Assembly (NCBI GenBank): GCA_014872805.1
Contig: WKFN01000014.1
Coordinates: 1-64,000, forward strand
Length of the DNA stretch: 64,000 bases
Source of the DNA: Opacimonas sp014872805
GTDB lineage: Bacteria > Pseudomonadota > Gammaproteobacteria > Enterobacterales > Alteromonadaceae
Direction of reading: 5' to 3'
The first letter of the stretch is position 1; every line of letters begins with the position of its first letter. The position numbers and the translations under genes are program-made. The notes under the pieces are model-generated. The model searched no databases, had not been told where the DNA came from, and saw only the letters and a list, made by a program, of their open reading frames with translations. Positions 17,803-26,265 of the stretch are shown here, one piece after another.

Positions 17803-18336
17803 TTAACAATAGACGATTTCAGAAGGTTTTGCGTAATAATAAGAAATAATATCAGTAGAACTGAACTTTAATGGAAACATCAACGGCAAATAATCGTTGA
17901 CTCTATGCCTGACTGAATTTTTGAGTTGTTTAAAGTGCGTCAGGTGACGAAAGTCAAATGTTTGAAAGTTGGGGTTAATTGAGATTAATGAGTTGATAAT
18001 CATTTTGTTGGGCTTGCGGGTAAAAAACAACGTCGTCCCTACTTGGTAAAAACTGACATTAAAAAATAACTGCCAACCAGCTTCACGCATGATGTGGAAG
18101 TCATCACACTGCATTTGCACTGGTATATTGTTCTCGGCTATCCACAAGAAGCAGTCTTTATTGGCAAAGACACCATTGCCATCGTAACTTTTAATAAGAG
18201 TAGGTTTATTATGAAAAGGGTTAAGCTGAAACAAATCATCGAAGATGTGTTTCTGGATCATAATTGGCTGATTGTCTTGGTTTGTAAACGTAAACACAGG
18301 TAATGCAGAGCCCTTTATATAAAATTGGATTACCAC
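17803..18336 (-). CDS. Unrecognised protein, first copy of a tandem paralogue pair
   Basis: A 177-residue unrecognised protein homologous to the downstream gene across its whole length, with the most conserved block at IMREAGWQLFFNVSFYQV. No catalytic motif I know is visible. It looks soluble, with alternating beta-like stretches and invariant Trp, Cys and Phe residues. Start choice is open: GTG 18336 gives the longest match, while GTG 18297 (VFTFTNQ) has AAAGGG about 13 bases ahead. The base composition of both copies looks more AT-rich than flanking ygiF and mutH, which may reflect acquisition by transfer followed by duplication. Confidence 0.65.
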   Translation of the reverse strand: MVIQFYIKGSALPVFTFTNQDNQPIMIQKHIFDDLFQLNPFHNKPTLIKSYDGNGVFANKDCFLWIAENNIPVQMQCDDFHIMREAGWQLFFNVSFYQVGTTLFFTRKPNKMIINSLISINPNFQTFDFRHLTHFKQLKNSVRHRVNDYLPLMFPLKFSSTDIISYYYAKPSEIVYC

Positions 18337-18365
18337 TCAAAACAGTGGAAATTTTTTTTCTAATG

Positions 18366-19043
18366 TTAGCACTCAAATATAGACTGAGTAAATGATCTTC
18401 GCAAATAAAAGCCTCGTGGTCGAGTCAAAATTGACTCTCCTTTGCTACCGGTTGCTTGAGTTAGGGCTTTCCCATCGGCTGCTTTAGGTCGAATATGCAG
18501 CGCAACGCCTCGTTTGGCGTTGATTTTTTCAATATTGCCAAGGCTTATCATCTCACACAGTTCTTCCCAGTCTTGCTGCAAAACTCGTTCTTGCTGAGTG
18601 TTAGGGCGCCACAGTTTTGGCATGCCGACGATGCGTTCTCGCGGTGCAATACTTCGCTCGCCTAGAATAGGTACAAACAATACACGTTGGAGTTTGTTTC
18701 TGACTGAGCTATTTTGCCAAGTGGTGCCAAAAGGGATTTTGGTATGGGCAAAGCAGACATAGGTGGTCTCTAAAACTTTTCCACACCGGTCTACCGGAAC
18801 AGTTTTGAGTTCCACTCCTAGCTCAGGAAAGTCTTGTTGTGGAGTTGAGCCTGCGGTTGCCCCAAGCCATAATTCAATCAATTGCCCAGTAAAGCCTTTG
18901 TGTTGCCGAAAATGCTCAGGCACATTTATATTTGCTAACTCACTAAGCTCGCCTAAAGACAGTCCTGCAATCGACTCAGCTCTAGTCAATAGGGATGTTA
19001 TGTCTGGTGGGGGGGTCGAAGGAGGATGCAAAATAATATTCAC
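18366..19043 (-). CDS. mutH: DNA mismatch repair endonuclease MutH
   Basis: MutH (225 residues) nicks the unmethylated strand at hemimethylated GATC sites when activated by MutS-MutL. Family features seen are the early SIAGLSLGEL segment, KGFTGQLIELWLGA, and the PD-(D/E)xK-type active site DFPELGVELKTVPV. The C-terminal HIRPKAADG and GFYLRRSFT match the DNA-contact region. Its presence implies a Dam methylase in the genome and places the organism among Dam-directed gammaproteobacteria. It is divergent from rppH with about 70 bases between, as in several related genomes. Confidence 0.96.
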   Translation of the reverse strand: MNIILHPPSTPPPDITSLLTRAESIAGLSLGELSELANINVPEHFRQHKGFTGQLIELWLGATAGSTPQQDFPELGVELKTVPVDRCGKVLETTYVCFAHTKIPFGTTWQNSSVRNKLQRVLFVPILGERSIAPRERIVGMPKLWRPNTQQERVLQQDWEELCEMISLGNIEKINAKRGVALHIRPKAADGKALTQATGSKGESILTRPRGFYLRRSFTQSIFEC

Positions 19044-19116
19044 TTAACGCTAGGAAATGTTAACAGTTTGTGGAAAAATGACATTATATATAAGATTAAT
19101 TTGAATTGGTATTCAA

Positions 19117-19668
19117 GTGATTGATACTGAAGGCTACAGAGCCAACGTCGGTATCATTATCTGCAACCAACAAGGGCAAGTTTTTTGGGCTAAACGCATA
19201 GGCCAACACACTTGGCAATTTCCCCAAGGGGGAATTGATGATGGGGAGACCCCTGAGCAGGCAATGTACCGCGAATTGCAAGAGGAAGTTGGGCTTGCGC
19301 CAAGTGATATTGAGATTCTTGGCGTAACCCGAAATTGGATCCGTTATAAACTACCAAAACGTTTTATTCGTACAGGCTCACAACCTGTATGCATCGGACA
19401 AAAACAAAAGTGGTACCTACTGCGTTTAACCTGTCCTGAAGATAGCGTTGATGTGTTGCATTCAGGGCATCCTGAATTTGACGGTTGGCGTTGGGTCAGT
19501 TATTGGTATCCCATTCGCAACGTTGTCTCGTTCAAACGGGAAGTCTATCGTCGAGCATTAAAAGAGCTATTACCCTGGATTCAAGGGCTGACGCGTTCGC
19601 AACAACCAGGGCGTCGTCCTCGCCACAAACGCAGAAAACAACGTCAAGCTGGAACTACGCATTCATGA
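19117..19668 (+). CDS. rppH: RNA pyrophosphohydrolase
   Basis: RppH (183 residues) removes pyrophosphate from 5'-triphosphate mRNA ends and so triggers RNase E decay. The Nudix box GGIDDGETPEQAMYRELQEE is complete. The typical N-terminus MIDTEGYRANVGIIICN with WAKRIGQHTWQFPQGG is present, which fixes the start at GTG 19117 although a ribosome-binding site is poor. The basic C-terminal tail (RRPRHKRRKQR) is longer than the core fold needs and may bind RNA. Its stop overlaps the ptsP start (ATGA). Confidence 0.95.
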   Translation: MIDTEGYRANVGIIICNQQGQVFWAKRIGQHTWQFPQGGIDDGETPEQAMYRELQEEVGLAPSDIEILGVTRNWIRYKLPKRFIRTGSQPVCIGQKQKWYLLRLTCPEDSVDVLHSGHPEFDGWRWVSYWYPIRNVVSFKREVYRRALKELLPWIQGLTRSQQPGRRPRHKRRKQRQAGTTHS

Positions 19669-21950
19669 ACATGCTTACCACGCTGCAGCGTATTGTCCAA
19701 GAAGTGAATCGAATCCCAGAGATTGAACGGGCATTGCAGTATTTGGTGAGTACGATTAAAGCCACAATGCAGGTTGATTCTTGTTCTGTATACCTTTCTA
19801 ATTATGACGCACAACATCATGTTCTAACGGCAACGGATGGACTTTCTCCCGATGCGATTGGTACGGTCTGTATTGGTTTTTCTGAAGGCTTGATAGGATT
19901 GGTAGGTCAGCGTGAAGAACCGCTAAATATCGACGATGCACATCATCATCCGCGGTTTAAACACTATCCCGAGGTAAAGGAAGAAAACTACAATGCGTTT
20001 TTAGGCGTCCCAATTATCCATCAACGTCGCGTATTGGGCATCTTGACCATGCAACAAGGTGAACAACGACGGTTTAGTGCAGATGAAGAAGCCTTTTTGG
20101 TGACTCTAGCAACGCAACTAGCATTAGCGATTGCCCACGCAAATACGTTTGGCGAGTTAATGTTCTCAGAGGCCAATGCAACGCCAACGGTTGCGCAAGT
20201 GATCAATGGTGTACCTGGTTCGACAGGACTTGGCCTTGGGCGTGGTTATGTACCGGTATTAAGCGCAGACATTGATAAAGTCATTCATCGCAAAGCAAGT
20301 GATATCTCGGAGCAGATCGTTTTATATCGGCAAGCCGTTGAGGCGACTCGCATTGAGGTTGCACAACTTTCATCGAATCTGGACGATAGCTTACCAGAAG
20401 ACGTCAAAGCAATATTTGTGTTGTATGACCAATTATTAGATGCCAACTCTCTTGGGCGCGAAGTTGAAGCACAAATTAAAGACGGCTGGGATGCTGCAAC
20501 TGCTTTAAAACTGGTGATTCAAGATTATGCCGGTCGATTCAAAGCAATGGACGACCCATACATGCAAGAACGCGCAGTAGATATTGTGGATTTGTCTAAT
20601 CGCATTCTCAAACACATTATGTTTGACGATACATACACTGCGATCCCACAGGACGATGTGATTGTGGTTGCTGAAGAACTCAGCCCGACGTTACTAGCGG
20701 AATTCCCGAAAGAACGCCTTAAAGGGATCATTACGATCCGAGGGTCACAAAACTCGCATGCGGCGATTTTAGCTCGTGCGATGGGTATCCCTGCGGTGAT
20801 GGGGGTAAGCTCTATTGTGCCCAATTTGTTACACAATAAAACCTTGTTTATCGATGGTTATGCAGGTTCTATAATCGTCAGCCCGTCTGAGGTGCAAGCC
20901 AACGAATGCGCTTTATTAATAGCCGAAGAAGCATCATTGCACGAGCGCATTGATGCGCAAAAAGATCTGCCTACTGTCACAAAAGATTCTCATCCAATGG
21001 ATTTGTTTGTTAACGCAGGATTAGCGGCTGACCAAGAGCTTAAAGATAATCAAAACATTATGGGAGTCGGTCTATTTCGTACTGAAATCCCTTTTATGAT
21101 GCGCGAACGCTTCCCCTCAGAAGATGAGCAATTTGAGATTTACCGCGGAATTTTGCAGGCGCATCCTGAAAAACCCATCACTATGCGCACACTTGATGTC
21201 GGTGGCGACAAGCCGTTACCTTATTTTCCCATTGTCGAAGACAATCCATTTTTAGGCTGGCGAGGGATCCGCATGACGCTCGACCAGCCCGAGATATTTT
21301 TGGTACAAGCCAGGGCCATGATTCGGGCAAGTGAGGATCTCACCAATCTACAAATTTTACTGCCGATGGTGTCATCGCTCAGTGAAGTGCGAGAGGCAAA
21401 ACGTTTGTTACAACAGGCGTTTTATGAAGTGAAAGAAGAATCGAACAAAAATCGCACCACTTTGATGATGCCCAAACTCGGGGTAATGCTTGAAGTCCCT
21501 GCGGCGGTACACATCATGGCGCAGCTAGCTAAAGACGTGGATTTTTTCTCAGTGGGTACGAATGATTTAACCCAATATTTGTTGGCCGTTGATCGCAACA
21601 ATCCGCGGGTTTCTGCTTTGTATCAAAGTTATCATCCAGCCGTGTTGCAGGTGATGCAGCACATTGCTGAGCAAGCTGAATTACTGAATAAGCCAGTGAC
21701 CGTGTGCGGGGAATTAGCAGGCGATCCAGCAGGGGCGTTGTTGTTAATGGCAATGGGTTATACCAAACTTAGCATGAGTGCGTATAATGTGCGCAAAATC
21801 AACTGGGTATTGCGCAGTATTCGCTTGTATTCAGCTCAGCACTTGTTGAGCGAAGTACTGAACTTGTCTGATCCGCACATCATCAAATCCCATCTTGATG
21901 CCTATCTCGAATCACACCAACTGGGCGGCCTTGTGAGAGCCGGCAGTTAA
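19665..21950 (+). CDS. ptsP: Phosphoenolpyruvate-protein phosphotransferase PtsP (EI-Ntr)
   Basis: PtsP (761 residues) is the first enzyme of the nitrogen PTS, passing phosphate from PEP to NPr. The N-terminal GAF domain spans about 18-155. The phospho-histidine domain carries the active His in RGSQNSHAAILARAMG. The C-terminal PEP-binding barrel shows GLFRTEIPFM, TMRTLDVGGDKPLPY, and DFFSVGTNDLTQY with a catalytic Cys near VTVCGELAGD. The start is ATG 19665, overlapping the rppH stop by four bases; the frame is open much further upstream without similarity. The rppH-ptsP pairing is common in gammaproteobacteria. Confidence 0.95.
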   Translation: MNMLTTLQRIVQEVNRIPEIERALQYLVSTIKATMQVDSCSVYLSNYDAQHHVLTATDGLSPDAIGTVCIGFSEGLIGLVGQREEPLNIDDAHHHPRFKHYPEVKEENYNAFLGVPIIHQRRVLGILTMQQGEQRRFSADEEAFLVTLATQLALAIAHANTFGELMFSEANATPTVAQVINGVPGSTGLGLGRGYVPVLSADIDKVIHRKASDISEQIVLYRQAVEATRIEVAQLSSNLDDSLPEDVKAIFVLYDQLLDANSLGREVEAQIKDGWDAATALKLVIQDYAGRFKAMDDPYMQERAVDIVDLSNRILKHIMFDDTYTAIPQDDVIVVAEELSPTLLAEFPKERLKGIITIRGSQNSHAAILARAMGIPAVMGVSSIVPNLLHNKTLFIDGYAGSIIVSPSEVQANECALLIAEEASLHERIDAQKDLPTVTKDSHPMDLFVNAGLAADQELKDNQNIMGVGLFRTEIPFMMRERFPSEDEQFEIYRGILQAHPEKPITMRTLDVGGDKPLPYFPIVEDNPFLGWRGIRMTLDQPEIFLVQARAMIRASEDLTNLQILLPMVSSLSEVREAKRLLQQAFYEVKEESNKNRTTLMMPKLGVMLEVPAAVHIMAQLAKDVDFFSVGTNDLTQYLLAVDRNNPRVSALYQSYHPAVLQVMQHIAEQAELLNKPVTVCGELAGDPAGALLLMAMGYTKLSMSAYNVRKINWVLRSIRLYSAQHLLSEVLNLSDPHIIKSHLDAYLESHQLGGLVRAGS

Positions 21951-21973
21951 TACGGAGCTTTGTTTACTTTTTT

Positions 21974-22783
21974 ATGCCTGTTGAAATCATTATATTATTG
22001 TTCTGTGTTGGGATTGGTTCGATCGTTGGTATCTTAGCCGGGATGTTGGGAATTGGTGGTGGTCTCATTATCGTGCCAGCGCTGACTTACATGTTGAGTT
22101 ATTTTTTTGGCTTATCGCCTTTCTTAACGATTACCATTGCTATTGCGACATCTTTATCGACCATTATTTTGACTGGATTGTCCTCTTCTCGTGCTCATTA
22201 TACTTTGGGTAACGTCAAGCGAGACATTGTATGGTATTGCGCGTTAGGCATTGCATTTGGTGCATCTTTTGGGGCACAAACGGCCAGTGTTTTAGACGGT
22301 AGAATACTTAAGGGGATTTTTGCGGCGTTGGTGATTCTGGTCGCTTTGCAGATGATTTTGGGTAAAAAATCCAGCTCTTCTGTGTCATATACTCCGGTTA
22401 TCCTCTTGGTAATAGGCCTAATTGCCGGATTTTTATCAGCATTAATGGGGATAGGCGGGGGGGCATTGCTTGTGCCCGCTCTAGTGTTATTTCGTGTTGA
22501 ATTACGCCAAGCCATAGGTTGTGCCGCAGTATGCGGGTTGGTGATTGCGCTATTTGGAACAGTTAATTTTGTGTATACCGGTTGGTCGGTGCCGGTGTTG
22601 CCCCCGTATTCATTAGGTTATGTGTATTTGCCGGCGGCTTTGGGCATTGTCTTAAGTTCAGTCTTTACCGCACCTGTGGGTGCGCGTTGGGGGCAGGCAA
22701 TGGATACCGTAAAGTTAAAACGATTTTTTGCCCTGTTTTTAGTTATTGTGAGTATTCGCATGCTTTACGACATAGGAGTGTAA
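21974..22783 (+). CDS. TauE/SafE-family (DUF81) membrane permease
   Basis: A 269-residue integral membrane protein with about eight hydrophobic helices and two internal repeats, each beginning with a G-rich motif: GMLGIGGGLIIVPAL (about residue 23) and LMGIGGGALLVPALVL (about 158). This duplicated GIGGG signature is typical of the sulfite exporter TauE/SafE family. Substrates in the family include sulfite, sulfoacetate and other small anions, so the actual cargo is unknown. It lies 23 bases after ptsP, and its stop touches the lgt start, as in other proteobacteria with a ptsP-yfcA-like-lgt-thyA order. Confidence 0.88.
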   Translation: MPVEIIILLFCVGIGSIVGILAGMLGIGGGLIIVPALTYMLSYFFGLSPFLTITIAIATSLSTIILTGLSSSRAHYTLGNVKRDIVWYCALGIAFGASFGAQTASVLDGRILKGIFAALVILVALQMILGKKSSSSVSYTPVILLVIGLIAGFLSALMGIGGGALLVPALVLFRVELRQAIGCAAVCGLVIALFGTVNFVYTGWSVPVLPPYSLGYVYLPAALGIVLSSVFTAPVGARWGQAMDTVKLKRFFALFLVIVSIRMLYDIGV

Positions 22784-23590
22784 ATGCAACCTGAGCAAAG
22801 TTATTGGGTATTTGAAGCTATTGATCCGGTGATATTTAGTATCGGCCCTTTAGCGGTTCGCTGGTATGGATTGATGTATTTAGTGGGTTTTGTGGCCGCT
22901 TACTATCTTGCCAAATCTCGAATGAAACGCATTGGCTGGAATGAAGACGATATTGGTGATCTGTTATTCTGGGGGTTCGTCGGTGTGGTCGCCGGTGGCC
23001 GAGTTGGCTATGTGTTGTTTTATCAGTTTTCATCCTTTTTGGCTGATCCGCTGTACCTTTTCAAAATCTGGACCGGTGGGATGTCCTTTCACGGTGGTTT
23101 AATCGGGGTACTGGTGGCTTTGTGGCTGTTTGCCCGCAAGAAGACGGTCTCGTTTCTCACCGTCGGGGATTTTGTTGCACCCATTGTCCCGCTTGGCTTA
23201 GCAGCCGGTCGAATTGGTAATTTTATCAACGGTGAATTGTGGGGACGAGTAACGGATGTGCCTTGGGCGATTGTTTTTCCTGCCGCAGGTCCTGAACCGC
23301 GCCATCCCTCTCAGTTGTATCAATTTGCCCTGGAAGGGCTTGCGCTATTTGTGTTGATTTGGTTGTTCTCTCGTCAGCCTCGCCCGACTGGTGCAGTAGG
23401 TGGACTGTTTCTTGCAGGTTATGGTGTATTTCGTTTTATCGTTGAATTTGCACGTCAACCGGATGCGCATTTAGGGTTGAACACGCTCGGACTGTCGCAA
23501 GGACAAATGCTCAGTATACCTATGATTTTGCTTGGTTTAGGCTTGATCGTGTATGCTTATAAATATAACAACAAAGAGGGCAAAGCATGA
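22784..23590 (+). CDS. lgt: Prolipoprotein diacylglyceryl transferase
   Basis: Lgt (268 residues) transfers diacylglycerol from phosphatidylglycerol to the lipobox cysteine of prolipoproteins in the inner membrane. Seven hydrophobic helices are apparent. Signature residues include RWYGLMYLVGF, GGRVGYVLFY, GGMSFHGGLIG, and the Lgt signature GRIGNFINGELWGR, followed by HPSQLYQ with the essential His and Tyr-containing loops. The ATG is directly after the TauE-family stop and its last codon overlaps thyA (ATGA). Likely client lipoproteins in this window are the PrsT-like protein and NlpD. Confidence 0.97.
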   Translation: MQPEQSYWVFEAIDPVIFSIGPLAVRWYGLMYLVGFVAAYYLAKSRMKRIGWNEDDIGDLLFWGFVGVVAGGRVGYVLFYQFSSFLADPLYLFKIWTGGMSFHGGLIGVLVALWLFARKKTVSFLTVGDFVAPIVPLGLAAGRIGNFINGELWGRVTDVPWAIVFPAAGPEPRHPSQLYQFALEGLALFVLIWLFSRQPRPTGAVGGLFLAGYGVFRFIVEFARQPDAHLGLNTLGLSQGQMLSIPMILLGLGLIVYAYKYNNKEGKA

Positions 23591-24444
23591 TTTACCGACA
23601 ATACGAAGATTTGTGTCAACGCATCATTGATGAGGGTGAATGGGTCGCTAATGAACGCACCGGTAAGCGCTGTTTGACGCTAATTAATGCTGATTTGGAA
23701 TATGATGTTGAGAACAATGTGTTTCCATTGTGTACGACGCGTAAAAGTTTCTATAAAGCGGCCATAGCAGAACTTCTAGGGTATTTGCGCGGTTATGACA
23801 ATGCCGCTGATTTTCGTGCCATTGGTTGTAATACATGGAATGCCAACGCCAATGAAAATGCGTCTTGGCTGGCTAACCCTCATCGCAAAGGTGAGGACGA
23901 TATGGGGCGTGTCTATGGCGTGCAAGGGCGTCGTTGGCAAAAGCCGGACGGTTCAACCTTAGATCAACTGCGCAAAATCGTCGATGATTTATCCAATGGG
24001 GTGGACGATCGCGGTGAGATTCTAACCTTCTACAATCCGGGCGAATTTGAGATGGGCTGCTTGCGTCCTTGTATGCACACGCATCATTTTTCATTGCTCG
24101 GTGGTAAGTTGTATTTGAATAGCATTCAGCGTAGTGCAGATATCCCATTGGGTGTGAATTTTAATCAGGTGCAGGTGTATGTGTTGTTGGCGTTGATGGC
24201 GCAGATCACCGGTCACAAGCCGGGTAAGGCGTATCACAAGATAGTCAATGCTCACATCTATGAAGACCAACTAGAACTGATGCGTGATGTACAGCTCAAA
24301 CGTGAACCGTTTGCCGCGCCTAAGCTATGGATCAACCCAGAAATCAAATCTCTCGAAGATATTGAAACATGGGTGACTCGCGATGACTTTAAAGTGGAAG
24401 GCTATGAGTGTCATGAGCCAATCGCGTATCCATTCGCAGTGTAG
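23587..24444 (+). CDS. thyA: Thymidylate synthase
   Basis: ThyA (285 residues) methylates dUMP to dTMP with 5,10-methylene-tetrahydrofolate. The active-site Cys is in MGCLRPCMHTHHFSL; the usual LPPCH motif is replaced by LRPCMHTH, a variant seen in a longer ThyA subgroup. QRSADIPLGVNFNQ binds dUMP phosphate, and HIYEDQLE is the C-terminal motif. It is about 20 residues longer than the E. coli enzyme, with extra sequence around the GRVYGVQGRRW segment. Overlap with lgt by four bases indicates translational coupling. Confidence 0.95.
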   Translation: MIYRQYEDLCQRIIDEGEWVANERTGKRCLTLINADLEYDVENNVFPLCTTRKSFYKAAIAELLGYLRGYDNAADFRAIGCNTWNANANENASWLANPHRKGEDDMGRVYGVQGRRWQKPDGSTLDQLRKIVDDLSNGVDDRGEILTFYNPGEFEMGCLRPCMHTHHFSLLGGKLYLNSIQRSADIPLGVNFNQVQVYVLLALMAQITGHKPGKAYHKIVNAHIYEDQLELMRDVQLKREPFAAPKLWINPEIKSLEDIETWVTRDDFKVEGYECHEPIAYPFAV

Positions 24445-24529
24445 CTGCGACCAACAAAAGGTCTCTTTTCTAACCTCTATTTAATCAGTGATGCATTGCC
24501 TCAATACTGTGCGCGTCTGGGCGAGTTTT

Positions 24530-24567
24530 AAGGCGCATATCCGTTTTATAAACTAATGATGCGCCTT
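24530..24567. repeat. Inverted repeat between convergent thyA and azoR
   Basis: AAGGCGCAT (24530-24538) pairs perfectly with ATGCGCCTT (24559-24567) across a 20-base loop. It lies between the 3' ends of two convergent genes, a usual position for a transcript-end hairpin. However, no T-run follows on either strand, so a Rho-independent terminator is not demonstrated. Confidence 0.4.
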
Positions 24568-24596
24568 TGGGTAGAGTGGCAATTAATTAAAGAGGA

Positions 24597-25178
24597 TTAA
24601 ACCAATGCCTCTAACTCCGCTTTTGCTGCATTTAATACCGTCTCAGGTTCTCCCATTGCCAAGCCTTCTGCATGTACAAAATGCACATCGGTTAGCCCCA
24701 AGAAATTAAAGAAAGTGTGTAACCAAGGAGTCAAGGTATCCATCGGTGTGCCTTTGTATTTGCCGCCGCTAGTAATGGCGATGATGACTTTTTTGCCATC
24801 AAGCAAACCTTGTGGCCCTGTTTCGGTATAGCGAAAGGTCACGCCAGCGCGCGCAATATGATCGACCCAAGCCTTGAAAGTTGAAGGCGCCCCAAAATTG
24901 TACATTGGCATCCCAATCACAATGGTATCTGCCGCTTGCACTTCAGCGATCAAATCATCGGAAATTTGGGCTAATTCATTTTGTTCCGCAGTACGGGCTG
25001 AAGGATCGGTCATCCAAGCCCCCATTTCTTCGCTCGATAATGAGAGTATTGCATTCGGGGTTAAATCACGTTTTGTAATAGCAACGCCACTTAACTTACT
25101 GATATAGTGCGCCGTTAATGCGCTAGAATTGCCGTTATCGCCTTGAATTGATGCGTTGACCACTAATACTTGAGTCAT
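24597..25178 (-). CDS. azoR: FMN-dependent NADH azoreductase
   Basis: A 193-residue flavodoxin-fold quinone/azo reductase. It opens with VLVVNASIQGDNGNSSAL (FMN phosphate loop) and has the family's MPMYNFGAPSTFKAWVDHI and ITSGGKYKGTPMDTLTPWL segments. These enzymes reduce quinones by two electrons and protect from electrophile stress; azo dyes are a side substrate. The start is ATG 25178, preceded by TTGGAGAAC; the frame is open eight codons further upstream without similarity. It is divergent from a pirin gene, another quinone-linked protein, and the 210-base gap probably holds control signals for both. Confidence 0.92.
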   Translation of the reverse strand: MTQVLVVNASIQGDNGNSSALTAHYISKLSGVAITKRDLTPNAILSLSSEEMGAWMTDPSARTAEQNELAQISDDLIAEVQAADTIVIGMPMYNFGAPSTFKAWVDHIARAGVTFRYTETGPQGLLDGKKVIIAITSGGKYKGTPMDTLTPWLHTFFNFLGLTDVHFVHAEGLAMGEPETVLNAAKAELEALV

Positions 25179-25388
25179 TTTGTTCTCCAAAAAATAGTTC
25201 AATCAGGGTAAGTGAGATAATCATAGTATTAAATTATTTAGAATAAAAATGATATAAATAGCGCATAAAGTTCGATTTTATAGAATGTAAAAGATTCGAA
25301 AAAATAGATGGAAACATTGGGGTTTTTGCACTGGAAGTTGCATCATATTGGGGTATAGTAAAAGGGACACAGCCAAGGAGATGTTAAC

Positions 25389-26237
25389 ATGCCACGATTA
25401 CTCAAAGCCAAACAACACGATATTGGTGGATTATACGTTAAACGCATTTTGCCCAATCCGGAGCAGAAGATGGTGGGGCCGTTTGTGTTTTTTGATCATA
25501 TGGGTCCAGGTAAGTTTGCACGTGGTGAAGGGATCAATGTTCGTCCGCATCCACACATTGGGTTATCCACTCTGACGTATTTATTTTGCGGCAGTATCTT
25601 GCATCGCGATTCCTTGGGCAATCATCTTGAGATATATCCAGGCGACTTGAACTGGATGACCGCAGGACGTGGCATTGTGCACTCTGAGCGTGAGACCTTG
25701 GAGGTCAAAGCCAGTGAACATGATATCGATGGGTTACAATGCTGGATCGCATTGCCACCGGAAAAAGCAGAAATTGCGCCAGATTTTGTTCAGGTAAAAA
25801 AGCATCAACTCCCACACTACATTCATGATGGCATAACGCTTCGCCTGGTGGCTGGGGATGCTTACGGAATGTCCGCACCGTTCAAAACCCATTCGCCGTT
25901 GTTTTATGTCGATGCATTACTCGATGCTGGGAAACACATTGACAAGCCTCACTCCCATCAAGAAACAGCTGTGTATGTCATTTATGGTGAAGTTGACATT
26001 GGTGGCGAAATTTATAATCAACACGACTTTGTGGTGCTAGCCAAGGACAAAACCATCACAGCAAATCAGCATTCACGAGTCATTATCTTAGGCGGTGAGC
26101 CTTTTGCTCAAAAACCACTGTTGGAATGGAATTTTGTGGCTTACAGCAAAGAGCGTTTACAAAAGGCTAAAGAAGACTGGCGTGCTGGCAAATTCCCATC
26201 GATTCCGGGGGATGATCATGAATTCATTCCGTACTAA
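25389..26237 (+). CDS. Pirin-family bicupin protein
   Basis: A 282-residue bicupin. The N-terminal cupin has the pirin signature FFDHMGPG followed by the metal-binding RPHPHIGLSTLTYLF and the GRGIVHSE motif, giving three His and one Glu ligands. The C-terminal cupin (about 165-265) is present but less conserved. Some bacterial pirins show quercetinase activity, others act as redox-sensing regulators; the role here is open. ATG 25389 has AAGGAG directly upstream. Pairing with azoR suggests joint response to quinones or aromatic stress. Confidence 0.9.
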   Translation: MPRLLKAKQHDIGGLYVKRILPNPEQKMVGPFVFFDHMGPGKFARGEGINVRPHPHIGLSTLTYLFCGSILHRDSLGNHLEIYPGDLNWMTAGRGIVHSERETLEVKASEHDIDGLQCWIALPPEKAEIAPDFVQVKKHQLPHYIHDGITLRLVAGDAYGMSAPFKTHSPLFYVDALLDAGKHIDKPHSHQETAVYVIYGEVDIGGEIYNQHDFVVLAKDKTITANQHSRVIILGGEPFAQKPLLEWNFVAYSKERLQKAKEDWRAGKFPSIPGDDHEFIPY

Positions 26238-26265
26238 GGATGAGTTGATAACTGGATAATATGTT

